NCBI GenBank assembly: GCA_946480125.1
Contig: CAMLIY010000216.1
Span: 1-5,449 of the forward strand
DNA length: 5,449 nt
Direction of reading: 5' to 3'
DNA from: an uncultured Asticcacaulis sp.
GTDB lineage: Bacteria; Pseudomonadota; Alphaproteobacteria; Caulobacterales; Caulobacteraceae
Positions 1 through 5,449 of the stretch are shown one piece after another (position 1 is the stretch's first letter; every line of letters starts with the position of its first letter). A program made the position numbers and the translations under genes. The notes beneath the pieces are model-generated. The model ran no database searches, was not told where the DNA came from, and saw only the letters and a program-made list of their open reading frames with translations.

Positions 1-1280
1 TCTTCTTCGCCTTGCGGGCGCTGATGGCGTCGGTGCCCTGGCTGGCCCTGCATGTACCGATCAAGAAATGGGCGGCAGGCTTGAGCATTGTCTGTATTCT
101 GCTTTATCTGGCCCTGTCGGGATCACCGGCGCCGGCCGTGCGTTCGGCCGTGGTGGCTTGTGTGGCGTTCGGCGCTATCCTGCTGGATCGGCGGGCGCTG
201 AGTCTGCGGGCGCTGGCGATTGCAGCGATTGTGGTTATTGGCCTGACGCCGGAAGCGGTGATCCAGCCGGGTTTCCAGATGTCCTTCAGCGCCACAGCGG
301 CACTGCTGGCTCTGGCGGAAAGCTTAAAACAGCCGGTCGGCGAAATCAGCGTGCCGATGTGGATAAAGGCGATCCAGTCGGCTTTTCGCGGCCTGTGGCT
401 CTCACTGCTGGCGTCAGTGGTCGCCACGGCGGCGACCACACCCTTCGCCATCGCCTATTTCAACCGCTTTTCGGTCTACGGCCTGCTTTCCAACCTGTTC
501 GAGGCGCCGGTCACTGCCTTTCTGGTCATGCCGGCCCTGGCCCTGGGGACGGTTTTCAGCACCACGCCTTTAGGCGGCGTATGCCTGCGTATTGCCGGGT
601 GCGGGCTATGGCTGATCGAGCGGATCGCCGCCCTGACGTCTGACCTGCCGCAGGCCGTCATCAACTGGCCGAGCGCACCGCCCTATGTGTTGGGTATATC
701 ATTTCTGGGCCTGCTGTGGATTTGCCTGGTGCGCGGCAAGATGCGGTGGGCTGGATTGCTGGCGGCAGCGGCTATCCTGTGGTGGCCGCGAGTCACGGCG
801 CCGGATGTCTGGGTGGATGCGGAAGGCGGCAATGCGGCCATCCGGACAGGCGATAGCACCTATGTTTTGCGCTCTAAGGTCCGGCAATATGGCTTTGCGC
901 AATGGACGCAGCATTATGGACTGAAAGCCCTGGATGAGACGGCCAGGGACCAGAATTATATCTGTAAGGGCTATGCTTGCGTACCTCTGCCGCAAAACCC
1001 GGTCCGTATCGCTTTCTGGTTCAGCAATAAGCCCCCGAAAGCCGATCGCCTGAACGATCTGTGCCAGACAAGCGATCTGGTAATCCTGCGCAATCCGGTA
1101 GGCGACTGGCCCGCCGAATGCGCCGGTGTCAATCATATCAGCGCCGGTGATTTCCGCACATTGGGCGCGCTGGAATTGACGCGCACAAAGAAGGGCTGGG
1201 CGATCAAGGCCGCCCAGCCCTTGAGAGGCAATCGGTATTGGTCTCGCCCTTCGGATGCCGAGGGCGACGCCAGCTTTTAA
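1..1280 (+). CDS. comEC: ComEC/Rec2-family DNA-uptake channel protein, C-terminal part (5' truncated)
   Basis: ComEC forms the inner-membrane channel that carries single-stranded DNA into the cytoplasm during natural transformation. The frame is open to the left edge (first whole codon at 3), so the gene starts outside the window; the TTG at 12 is an internal Leu. The visible 425 residues begin in the competence domain, with family wording such as [12 protein letters not shown] and [16 protein letters not shown] and several hydrophobic segments up to about residue 260. A soluble tail of about 155 residues follows (from DVWVDAEGG near residue 268). It has Cys at 321, 326, 354 and 373 and ends near RGNRYW. 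No HxHxDH metallo-beta-lactamase motif is visible, unlike Bacillus-type ComEC; from memory, this short tail is usual in alphaproteobacteria. The stop codon overlaps that of convergent lexA. Family assignment is firm; a role in transformation in this organism is inferred. Confidence 0.93.
   Translation, partial: FFALRALMASVPWLALHVPIKKWAAGLSIVCILLYLALSGSPAPAVRSAVVACVAFGAILLDRRALSLRALAIAAIVVIGLTPEAVIQPGFQMSFSATAALLALAESLKQPVGEISVPMWIKAIQSAFRGLWLSLLASVVATAATTPFAIAYFNRFSVYGLLSNLFEAPVTAFLVMPALALGTVFSTTPLGGVCLRIAGCGLWLIERIAALTSDLPQAVINWPSAPPYVLGISFLGLLWICLVRGKMRWAGLLAAAAILWWPRVTAPDVWVDAEGGNAAIRTGDSTYVLRSKVRQYGFAQWTQHYGLKALDETARDQNYICKGYACVPLPQNPVRIAFWFSNKPPKADRLNDLCQTSDLVILRNPVGDWPAECAGVNHISAGDFRTLGALELTRTKKGWAIKAAQPLRGNRYWSRPSDAEGDASF
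1191..1222 (-). terminator. Probable intrinsic terminator of lexA, inside the comEC 3' end
   Basis: A perfect inverted repeat has 12-bp arms (AAGGGCTGGGCG at 1191-1202 and its complement at 1211-1222) around an 8-nt loop. Read on the - strand, the hairpin starts about 54 nt after the lexA stop and is followed by CTTTGTG, giving a T-rich stretch with the last arm bases. On the + strand the following bases are GAGAGG, with no T run, so the signal fits lexA rather than comEC. The same bases encode comEC residues near [11 protein letters not shown]. Confidence 0.7.
1244..1267 (+). terminator. Weak candidate terminator hairpin at the comEC end
   Basis: TCGCCCTTCGG (1244-1254) pairs with CCGAGGGCGA (1258-1267) over 10 bp with one bulged T and a 3-nt loop. 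A four-T run at 1275-1278, overlapping the comEC stop, follows after a 7-nt gap. The stem is strong, but the T run is short and displaced. It could equally be part of a paired-hairpin junction between the convergent genes, or chance in GC-rich coding DNA. Confidence 0.3.
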
Positions 1281-1978
1281 TGATATTTGCGCATCAGGCC
1301 GACGAGACGGCCCTGAACCTTGACCTGACCATCGTTATAGATCTGCGTCTTGTAATTGGGGTTGGCGGCTTCCAGCGCGATGGAAGCGCCTTTCTTGCGC
1401 AGACGCTTGAGCGTAGCCGTTTCATCATCGACCAAAGCGACGACGATTTCACCGGATTGCGCGGTATCGGTTTTGCGGATAACGACATAATCACCACTGA
1501 GAATGCCGGCATTGATCATCGAGTCGCCGTCGACTTCCAAAACATAATGTTCACCGGCGCCCAGCATGGATTCAGGGATGTGCAGGCGGTCGCGTTCATG
1601 GCCCATGGCCTCGATCGGCACACCGGCAGCGATCTTGCCCAGCAAGGGCAGTTCGCGGGTATCATCATTGATAGCCTTCGGTGCTTCAACCGCCGGCTTG
1701 CTGCCTTCAACGACCTGCGGCACAAAAGCCTGACGACCGCGCGGTGGCGCGGAAGCCGTGGCTTGATCCGGCAGCTTGATGACTTCCAGGGCGCGCGCCC
1801 GGTGGGCCAGGCGACGAATGAAGCCGCGTTCCTCAAGGGCCGTAATCAGCCGGTGGATACCCGACTTGGACGCCAGATCAAGCGCTTCTTTCATTTCATC
1901 AAATGAGGGGGAAACGCCGCCTTCCTTGATACGTTCGTGGATGAACATCAGGAGTTCGCGTTGTTTGGTCGTCAGCAT
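1277..1978 (-). CDS. lexA: LexA, SOS-response transcriptional repressor and self-cleaving protease
   Basis: LexA represses DNA-damage genes until RecA-ssDNA filaments trigger its self-cleavage. The 233-residue product has an N-terminal winged helix-turn-helix (about 1-68; [13 protein letters not shown], then [21 protein letters not shown]), a linker rich in Pro and Ala (about 70-108) and a C-terminal S24 peptidase domain. The cleavage site is Ala118-Gly119 in [11 protein letters not shown]; the catalytic pair is Ser153 (GDSM) and Lys191 (TLKRL). It is longer than the 202-residue E. coli protein because of the linker, as is usual in alphaproteobacteria. The ATG at 1978 has a TGAGG ribosome site at 1986-1990, 7 nt upstream. 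Its stop shares TTAA (1277-1280) with comEC. Two SOS boxes in the promoter indicate autoregulation. All key residues are present, so the protein is expected to be functional. Confidence 0.98.
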   Translation of the reverse strand: MLTTKQRELLMFIHERIKEGGVSPSFDEMKEALDLASKSGIHRLITALEERGFIRRLAHRARALEVIKLPDQATASAPPRGRQAFVPQVVEGSKPAVEAPKAINDDTRELPLLGKIAAGVPIEAMGHERDRLHIPESMLGAGEHYVLEVDGDSMINAGILSGDYVVIRKTDTAQSGEIVVALVDDETATLKRLRKKGASIALEAANPNYKTQIYNDGQVKVQGRLVGLMRKYH

Positions 1979-2019
1979 GGCAAAACCTCAAGCAGCGCTC
2001 GGCCCACATACCAATGCGG

Positions 2020-2034
2020 GAACAAGTCATGAAC
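2020..2034 (-). promoter_or_regulatory. SOS box (LexA operator), lexA-proximal
   Basis: On the - strand this reads GTTCATGACTTGTTC, an exact match to GTTC-N7-GTTC, the direct-repeat LexA operator known from alphaproteobacteria such as Rhodobacter, Rhizobium and Caulobacter. It lies about 41 bp upstream of the lexA ATG, probably just downstream of the transcription start, where bound LexA would hinder promoter escape. Confidence 0.85.
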
Positions 2035-2045
2035 CTATGCCTGAT

Positions 2046-2060
2046 GTTCTATATGTGTTC
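2046..2060 (+). promoter_or_regulatory. SOS box (LexA operator), lexA-distal, opposite orientation
   Basis: On the + strand this reads GTTCTATATGTGTTC, another exact GTTC-N7-GTTC match. It points the opposite way to the proximal box, and the box centres are 26 bp apart. It fills most of the gap between the proposed -35 and covers the -10 of lexA, a classic repressor position. Confidence 0.85.
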
Positions 2061-2073
2061 TTGTTAATGTCAA
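2046..2073 (-). promoter_or_regulatory. Probable sigma-70-type promoter of lexA
   Basis: On the - strand a perfect TTGACA (2068-2073) overlaps the trpC stop codon and is followed after 16 bp by TAGAAC (2046-2051), which matches TATAAT at 4 of 6 positions. The predicted start is near 2039, giving a leader of about 60 nt. The distal SOS box lies over the spacer and -10. The -35 is convincing; the -10 assignment is less certain. Confidence 0.5.
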
Positions 2074-2864
2074 GCTAACGCTAATAGATTTTTTGTCGCC
2101 TCAGTGACATCGCCTTGCTTCATCAGGCTTTCACCCACCAGCATAGCGGTGGCGCCGGTTCGCGCCAGCCGGCGGACGTCAAAGGGGGTGAAAATCCCGC
2201 TTTCGGCCACCAGAATATGCTCAGGCGTCACCATATGCGCCAGATCTTCGGTGACAGCGAGGTCAACGTGAAAATCCCTGAGATTCCGGTTGTTTATACC
2301 GATCAGCTTGGACTTCAGCTTAAGGGCGCGCGTCATTTCCTCGGCGTTATGAACCTCAACGAGCGCGTCCATGCCGTAATGATGGGCGGCGTCGATCAGG
2401 TCGGCGGCCAGGGCATCATCGATCATCGCCATAATGACGAGAATCGCATCGGCGCCGATGGCGCGCGATTCGGTCACCTGCCAGGTATCGACCAGAAACT
2501 CCTTGCGGATGCAGGGCAGAGAGACCGCGGAACGCGCCGACTGGAAGTGCGATTCGTGGCCCATGAAGCTGGGATTATCGGTCAGGATCGACAGACAGGC
2601 GGCGCCACCGGCTTCATAGCATTGCGCCAGGAAGTTGGGGTCAAAATCTTCGCGGATCAGGCCTTTTGACGGACTGGCCTTCTTGATCTCGGCGATCAGA
2701 GACAGGCTGTCAGCCTGCTTGTTGGCGACAAGGGCTCTGGCGAAACCGCGCGTCGGGCCGGCATCGGCGATTTGCGATTCGAGGTTGTCGAGCGTGGTAT
2801 TGACGCGGCGTGTCGCGACGTCTTCGCGTTTGTAGGTGGCGATCTTGTCAAGAATATCCAGCAT
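2070..2864 (-). CDS. trpC: Indole-3-glycerol-phosphate synthase (EC 4.1.1.48)
   Basis: TrpC closes the ring and decarboxylates CdRP to indole-3-glycerol phosphate in the cytoplasm. The 264-residue product is a single TIM barrel of normal family length, not fused to TrpF. Active-site residues known from the family are present: Glu59 and Lys61 ([10 protein letters not shown]), Lys121 (IRKEF), Glu170 (LVEVH), Asn191 (GINNRN) and Ser222 (AESGI), followed by the phosphate-binding [12 protein letters not shown]. The frame is open to an ATG at 2915, but I chose the ATG at 2864: it has AGGAG 5 nt upstream and gives [15 protein letters not shown], the usual N-terminus. It follows trpD after 80 bp, the widest gap in this trp cluster, and a candidate promoter lies there. 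No terminator separates it from lexA. Confidence 0.97.
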   Translation of the reverse strand: MLDILDKIATYKREDVATRRVNTTLDNLESQIADAGPTRGFARALVANKQADSLSLIAEIKKASPSKGLIREDFDPNFLAQCYEAGGAACLSILTDNPSFMGHESHFQSARSAVSLPCIRKEFLVDTWQVTESRAIGADAILVIMAMIDDALAADLIDAAHHYGMDALVEVHNAEEMTRALKLKSKLIGINNRNLRDFHVDLAVTEDLAHMVTPEHILVAESGIFTPFDVRRLARTGATAMLVGESLMKQGDVTEATKNLLALA

Positions 2865-2869
2865 ATCGT

Positions 2870-2874
2870 CTCCT
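2870..2874 (-). promoter_or_regulatory. Ribosome-binding site deciding the trpC start
   Basis: AGGAG on the - strand lies 5 nt before the ATG at 2864. The upstream in-frame ATGs (2888, 2912 and 2915) have no comparable purine-rich site, so the shorter 264-residue TrpC is favoured. Confidence 0.75.
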
Positions 2875-2903
2875 GTGGGTTCAGTCATATCCAGCCTAAC
2901 ACG

Positions 2904-2919
2904 CCGCGTCATCACGCGG
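2904..2919 (-). other. Small GC hairpin in the trpD-trpC gap
   Basis: CCGCGT-GATG-ACGCGG on the - strand gives a perfect 6-bp stem with a 4-nt loop, about 40 nt before the trpC start. No T run follows, so it is not an intrinsic terminator. It may stabilise or mark an RNA end between trpD and trpC, or it may be chance. Confidence 0.35.
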
Positions 2920-2943
2920 GATCAACAGTTGCGTTATAAGAAT

Positions 2944-2971
2944 TTTATACAGCTTGAGTGGTGGCGATCAA
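2944..2971 (-). promoter_or_regulatory. Candidate internal promoter for trpC at the trpD 3' end
   Basis: On the - strand TTGATC (2966-2971) and TATAAA (2944-2949) are separated by 16 bp, matching the sigma-70 consensus at 4 of 6 and 5 of 6 positions. They overlap the last trpD codons. A start near 2937 would give a leader of about 70 nt before trpC. A second -10-like TATAAC lies at 2933-2938. AT-rich coding ends can mimic promoters, so this is tentative. Confidence 0.4.
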
Positions 2972-3961
2972 CGTATCGAGCGCCCGTCTCGCCCGGCCAT
3001 CATCGATAACCTCGGCCGCCTTTTCCACGCCTTCGCGCAGGGTTTCGACCGTATCAGCCACCAGGAAGGCGGCAGCGGCATTGAGCAAGACAATATCGCG
3101 GTAGGCGCTTTTCTTGCCATCGAGCAGGGCCGACAATTCAGCGGCGTTATGTTCGGGCGCGCCGCCGGTGATATCGGCCAGCGCCGCGCGCGGCAGGCCG
3201 ACGGCTTCCGGCGTAATCTTGAACAGGCGGACAAAGCCATCGCGCCATTCGGCGACATCGGTTTCGCCCGTGGTCGTCAGCTCATCGAGGCCGGAGCCAT
3301 GCACCGACCAGGCCTTTACGGCGCCCAACTGACCCAGCGCCTGGGCGATCGGCTCGACAAAGCGCGGCGACGGCACGCCGACCACCTGGCGTTTGGCGCC
3401 GGCCGGATTGCTGAGGGGACCCAAAAGATTGAATATCGTGCGGAAACCCAGTTGCTGGCGGATCGGCGAGACGTGCTTCATCGCGCCATGATGGGACTGG
3501 GCGAACATGAAGCAGATGCCGGCCTGATCGAGGGCTGCGCGTTGTTGTTCGAGCGTAGCGTCAATATTGACGCCGAGCGCCGCCAGCACATCGGCTGTGC
3601 CGGATTTCGACGTGATGGCGCGGTTGCCGTGCTTGGCCACCTTCAGTCCGCCACCCGCCGCCACGAAGCCGACCGCCGTTGAGATATTGAGCGTATGCAG
3701 GCCGTCGCCGCCGGTGCCGCAGACATCGATAACGTCATAAGGATGGTCGAGATGGATGGCGGCCTTGCGCATGGCGCGGGCGCAGGCGGCGATTTCGCCG
3801 ACCGTTTCGCCGCGGATGCGGATAGCGGTCACGGCCGCGGCCACCTGTGCCGGCGTCGGTTCGCCACGCAGGCAGGCGGAAAAGAATTGCTCGGCGTCTT
3901 CCTCGTTGAGGTTTTGGCCTTCGGCAAGCTTTGCCAGCAGCGGCTTGAAGGCGTCAGACAT
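2945..3961 (-). CDS. trpD: Anthranilate phosphoribosyltransferase (EC 2.4.2.18)
   Basis: TrpD transfers the phosphoribosyl group of PRPP to anthranilate, the second step of the branch, in the cytoplasm. The 338-residue product has normal family length: a helical N-terminal domain (about 1-70), then the PRPP-binding loop GTGGD (82-86), [14 protein letters not shown] (92-105), KHGNR (110-114) and a segment with [18 protein letters not shown] and VHGSGLDE. Position 122 in SGTAD is Thr where Ser is common, a mild change. The frame is open to 4087, but the ATG at 3961 gives the family N-terminus ([12 protein letters not shown]) and overlaps the trpG stop by 8 bp (ATGTCTGA), pointing to translational coupling. 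No clear Shine-Dalgarno lies before it, consistent with coupling. It is not fused to trpG. Confidence 0.97.
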   Translation of the reverse strand: MSDAFKPLLAKLAEGQNLNEEDAEQFFSACLRGEPTPAQVAAAVTAIRIRGETVGEIAACARAMRKAAIHLDHPYDVIDVCGTGGDGLHTLNISTAVGFVAAGGGLKVAKHGNRAITSKSGTADVLAALGVNIDATLEQQRAALDQAGICFMFAQSHHGAMKHVSPIRQQLGFRTIFNLLGPLSNPAGAKRQVVGVPSPRFVEPIAQALGQLGAVKAWSVHGSGLDELTTTGETDVAEWRDGFVRLFKITPEAVGLPRAALADITGGAPEHNAAELSALLDGKKSAYRDIVLLNAAAAFLVADTVETLREGVEKAAEVIDDGRARRALDTLIATTQAV

Positions 3962-4547
3962 AAAGGTTGTGGCTTTCGATACCGGCGAGATCGAGGAAGT
4001 TGGCCAGCAATTGATGACCGCCCTCGGTGGCGATTGATTCCGGATGGAACTGGACGCCGTGGATCGGACGGGTCTTGTGCTGCACACCCATGATTTCGCC
4101 GTCTTCTGTCCAGGCGGTGATCTCCAGATCGGCCGGCAAGGTTTCCTTTTTGATGGCCAGCGAATGGTAACGTGTCGCTGTAAAAGGATTGGGTAAGTCC
4201 TTGAAGATGCCTGTATTATTGTGATGTATCTGGCTGGTCTTGCCGTGCATCAGGGTCTTGGCGCGGATGACATCGCCGCCATAGGCCTGGCCGATCGACT
4301 GGTGGCCGAGACAGACCCCGAGGACCGGCATGTCTTCCGGCGCAGCGCGCAGCAAGGGCAGGCAGATACCGGCCTGATCGGGGGCGCATGGACCGGGCGA
4401 CAGGAGAATGGCTTTTGGGTTCAGGGCCAGGGCATCCTGTACGCTCAGGGCATCGTTACGCCAGACCTGCGTTTCCGCGCCCAGTTCCGCAAGGTAATGG
4501 ACGAGATTGTAGGTAAAGCTGTCGTAATTATCGATAACCAGGATCAT
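3954..4547 (-). CDS. trpG: Anthranilate synthase component II, glutamine amidotransferase
   Basis: TrpG hydrolyses glutamine and passes ammonia to TrpE, which makes anthranilate from chorismate. The 197-residue product is a complete class-I amidotransferase: [15 protein letters not shown] at the N-terminus, the oxyanion-side [13 protein letters not shown] (48-60), nucleophile Cys79 in GVCLGHQ, and His168 and Glu170 in GVQFHPES. The frame is open to 4634, but the ATG at 4547 matches the family start and has AAGGGG 6 nt upstream. A closely related protein, PabA, serves folate synthesis, and such amidotransferases can serve both pathways; the trpD overlap and nearby trpE favour the tryptophan role. 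It is the first gene of the trpG-trpD-trpC unit and is separated from trpE by a small gene on the other strand. Confidence 0.96.
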   Translation of the reverse strand: MILVIDNYDSFTYNLVHYLAELGAETQVWRNDALSVQDALALNPKAILLSPGPCAPDQAGICLPLLRAAPEDMPVLGVCLGHQSIGQAYGGDVIRAKTLMHGKTSQIHHNNTGIFKDLPNPFTATRYHSLAIKKETLPADLEITAWTEDGEIMGVQHKTRPIHGVQFHPESIATEGGHQLLANFLDLAGIESHNLYV

Positions 4548-4553
4548 TGGAGG

Positions 4554-4559
4554 CCCCTT
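4554..4559 (-). promoter_or_regulatory. Ribosome-binding site deciding the trpG start
   Basis: AAGGGG on the - strand sits 6 nt before the ATG at 4547. It supports the 197-residue TrpG rather than a 29-residue extension from 4634. Confidence 0.6.
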
Positions 4560-4583
4560 ATTTAAGCAGCGTATGTAAGCAAA

Positions 4584-4613
4584 AGTATCGCGGTTTCCAA
4601 GCGTAAACGTCAG
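4584..4613 (-). promoter_or_regulatory. Tentative promoter of trpGDC
   Basis: On the - strand CTGACG (4608-4613) and GATACT (4584-4589) are 18 bp apart, each matching the sigma-70 consensus at 4 of 6 positions. They lie about 40 bp upstream of trpG in the 106-bp divergent gap. The trpG gene needs a promoter here because its upstream neighbour runs the other way, but the exact boxes are uncertain. No Trp-rich leader peptide or attenuator is visible. Confidence 0.3.
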
Positions 4614-4628
4614 AAGACTTTTGCGAGG

Positions 4629-4654
4629 TGGCAAATATGCCTAAGCTATTGCCA
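4629..4654. repeat. Short inverted repeat at the divergent gap (TGGCAA-N14-TTGCCA)
   Basis: TGGCAA at 4629-4634 is mirrored by TTGCCA at 4649-4654, and a smaller dyad (GGCA-AATA-TGCC, 4630-4641) is nested in it. It ends on the first base of the small gene's start codon. It could be an operator for a regulator of the divergent pair, or chance. Confidence 0.3.
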
Positions 4655-4956
4655 TGGAAACGATTCGAGATGAGCGTTTGGATGAAGCTTTGACCTTGTT
4701 GCAAAGGTCGAGACGCACACGGCCGGGTTATATGCCCTTGCTGACCGGTTGCGCCTTTATCGGCGCCGCCACCTTTCTCGCCTATGTCGTGACGAAAAGC
4801 CCGGTGCTTACACCCCCCGCTGTCGCATCGCCAAAAGCCATGCACTCCACGCCGGAGGCGCCGGCTCAAAAGGCAGATTTTGACCTGTCAGGCAGCGCTG
4901 CTTCTGAACCGGCGGCGACTGAGGCGGTTTTACTCGGCACCGAACAGTCTCGCTAA
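4654..4956 (+). CDS. Small single-pass membrane protein of unknown function
   Basis: I do not recognise a family for this 100-residue product. Residues 1-25 form a charged, probably helical cytoplasmic segment (METIRDERLDEALTLLQRS, then a basic RRTR). One hydrophobic helix follows at about 27-46 (PLLTGCAFIGAATFLAYVV), then a Pro/Ala-rich tail (about 49-100) likely to be disordered. The basic residues before the helix predict N-in topology with the tail in the periplasm. An in-frame TAA at 4642 fixes ATG 4654 as the first possible ATG; there is no Shine-Dalgarno before it, so it may be leaderless. The ORF fills the gap between trpG and trpE, ending 1 bp from the trpE stop, which favours a real gene. 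The overlapping - strand ORF looks like its shadow. Any link to tryptophan synthesis is unsupported. Confidence 0.65.
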   Translation: METIRDERLDEALTLLQRSRRTRPGYMPLLTGCAFIGAATFLAYVVTKSPVLTPPAVASPKAMHSTPEAPAQKADFDLSGSAASEPAATEAVLLGTEQSR

Positions 4957-4957
4957 C

Positions 4958-5449
4958 TTAGTTCTGCTGGTAATTATAGCGCCAGGCGTCTTGCGCGGCC
5001 TTGATTAGCGCGCCCGCCTTGTGGCAGGTTTCCTCATATTCGGTCTGCGGCACGCTGTCGGCCACGACGCCGGCGCCGGCCTGGACATAGATCATGCGGT
5101 CCTTGAACAGGGCCGTGCGCAGGACGATGCAGATATCGACGCTGCCGCCGCTGGAAATATAACCGGCGCCGCCGCCGTAAAGCACGCTGCGCTTGACCGA
5201 TTCCAGCTCGTCTATGATCTCCATGGCCCGGACCTTGGGCGCACCGGATAGTGTACCGGCGGGCAGGGCGGCCAGCAGGGCATCGACGGCATCAATATCA
5301 TCCGGTGCATCGCCTTCGACATTGGAGACGATGTGCATGACGTGGCTATAGCGCTCGATGACGAACTTTTCCGTCACGCGCACACTGGCCGGCTTGGCGA
5401 TGCGGCCGACATCGTTGCGGCCGAGATCGAGCAGCATCAGGTGTTCGGA
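4958..5449 (-). CDS. trpE: Anthranilate synthase component I, C-terminal part (5' truncated)
   Basis: TrpE converts chorismate and ammonia to anthranilate, the committed step, in complex with TrpG. Only the last 163 residues are in the window; the frame runs off the right edge. They form the end of the chorismate-binding domain: [12 protein letters not shown] (5-16), [13 protein letters not shown] (34-46, His39 being the conserved active-site histidine), [15 protein letters not shown] (65-79), YGGGAGYIS (91-99; commonly YGGAVGY), CIVLRTA and [17 protein letters not shown] (124-140), whose acidic residues bind magnesium in the family. PabB and other chorismate enzymes share this fold; the wording and the trpGDC context favour TrpE. 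The stop lies 1 bp from the stop of the opposite small gene, leaving no room for a terminator between them. Regulation would lie upstream, outside the window. Confidence 0.95.
   Translation of the reverse strand, partial: SEHLMLLDLGRNDVGRIAKPASVRVTEKFVIERYSHVMHIVSNVEGDAPDDIDAVDALLAALPAGTLSGAPKVRAMEIIDELESVKRSVLYGGGAGYISSGGSVDICIVLRTALFKDRMIYVQAGAGVVADSVPQTEYEETCHKAGALIKAAQDAWRYNYQQN

Noticed and set aside
12..14. TTG as the comEC start codon
   Set aside because: The frame stays open to the window edge and the preceding residues continue the protein; full ComEC proteins extend far upstream.
68..643. Alternative + strand frame within comEC
   Set aside because: Gly/Arg/Ala-rich out-of-frame translation of a clear membrane protein gene.
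1238..1906. Long + strand open frame opposite lexA (222 codons)
   Set aside because: It is antisense to a fully convincing lexA, has no recognisable protein features, and starts inside the comEC end; a shadow of GC-biased codons.
2115..2669. + strand open frame opposite trpC
   Set aside because: Shadow of trpC; no family features or ribosome site.
2954..3682. Long + strand open frame opposite trpD (242 codons)
   Set aside because: Its composition is that of a reverse-complement shadow and trpD is complete with all motifs.
3962..4087. Longer TrpD with a 42-residue N-terminal extension
   Set aside because: The extension is an out-of-frame reading of trpG and does not resemble TrpD; the overlapping ATG at 3961 fits the family start.
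4548..4653. Tryptophan attenuator or leader peptide before trpG
   Set aside because: No short ORF with tandem Trp codons and no terminator/antiterminator stems are visible. An attenuator, if any, would more likely precede trpE, outside the window.
4558..4869. - strand open frame opposite the small membrane-protein gene, ending next to trpG
   Set aside because: It is Arg/Gly/Cys/His-rich with no membrane or domain pattern, and has only one Trp near its end, so it is neither a convincing gene nor a Trp leader peptide.
4896..4960. Terminator between the small gene and trpE
   Set aside because: Only a 1-bp gap and a 5-bp stem (AACCG/CGGTT) with a long loop are present; too weak to call.
1..5449. 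Mobile element, CRISPR array, prophage or novel defence system
   Set aside because: All but one gene are core housekeeping genes with intact family motifs, and I see no transposase, direct-repeat array, tRNA or atypical block.

Overview
The window is an ordinary chromosomal core region of an alphaproteobacterium. The LexA type, the GTTC-N7-GTTC SOS boxes and the neighbourhood of comEC, lexA and trp genes all point there. The moderate G+C (roughly 60% by eye) and protein wording suggest the Caulobacteraceae, perhaps Asticcacaulis-like rather than the more GC-rich Caulobacter. This placement is inference, not a database match.

Layout, left to right: (1) the 3' part of comEC on the + strand (membrane DNA-uptake channel family), cut by the left edge; (2) lexA on the - strand, convergent with comEC and sharing 4 bp with it, with a strong intrinsic terminator for lexA lying inside the comEC coding sequence; (3) a 91-bp gap holding the lexA promoter and two SOS boxes in opposite orientations; (4) trpC, trpD and trpG on the - strand, transcribed in the order trpG-trpD-trpC toward lexA. 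trpG and trpD overlap by 8 bp, and trpC follows an 80-bp gap with a candidate internal promoter; (5) a 106-bp divergent intergenic region; (6) a small + strand gene for an unrecognised 100-residue single-pass membrane protein; (7) the 3' part of trpE on the - strand, cut by the right edge and ending 1 bp from the end of the small gene.

Together trpE and trpG encode anthranilate synthase, trpD the phosphoribosyltransferase and trpC the indole-glycerol-phosphate synthase. These are the early steps from chorismate toward tryptophan, except TrpF, which is not in the window. LexA represses its own promoter and the SOS regulon. No stretch longer than about 110 bp lacks a gene, and I see no mobile element, CRISPR array, tRNA or rRNA.

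I do not see a new multi-gene system. The points most worth a second look are the opposed pair of SOS boxes at lexA, the lexA terminator buried in comEC, the apparent absence of moaC-moeA between trpC and lexA, the antiparallel small membrane-protein gene between trpE and trpG, and a possible promoter at the end of trpD.
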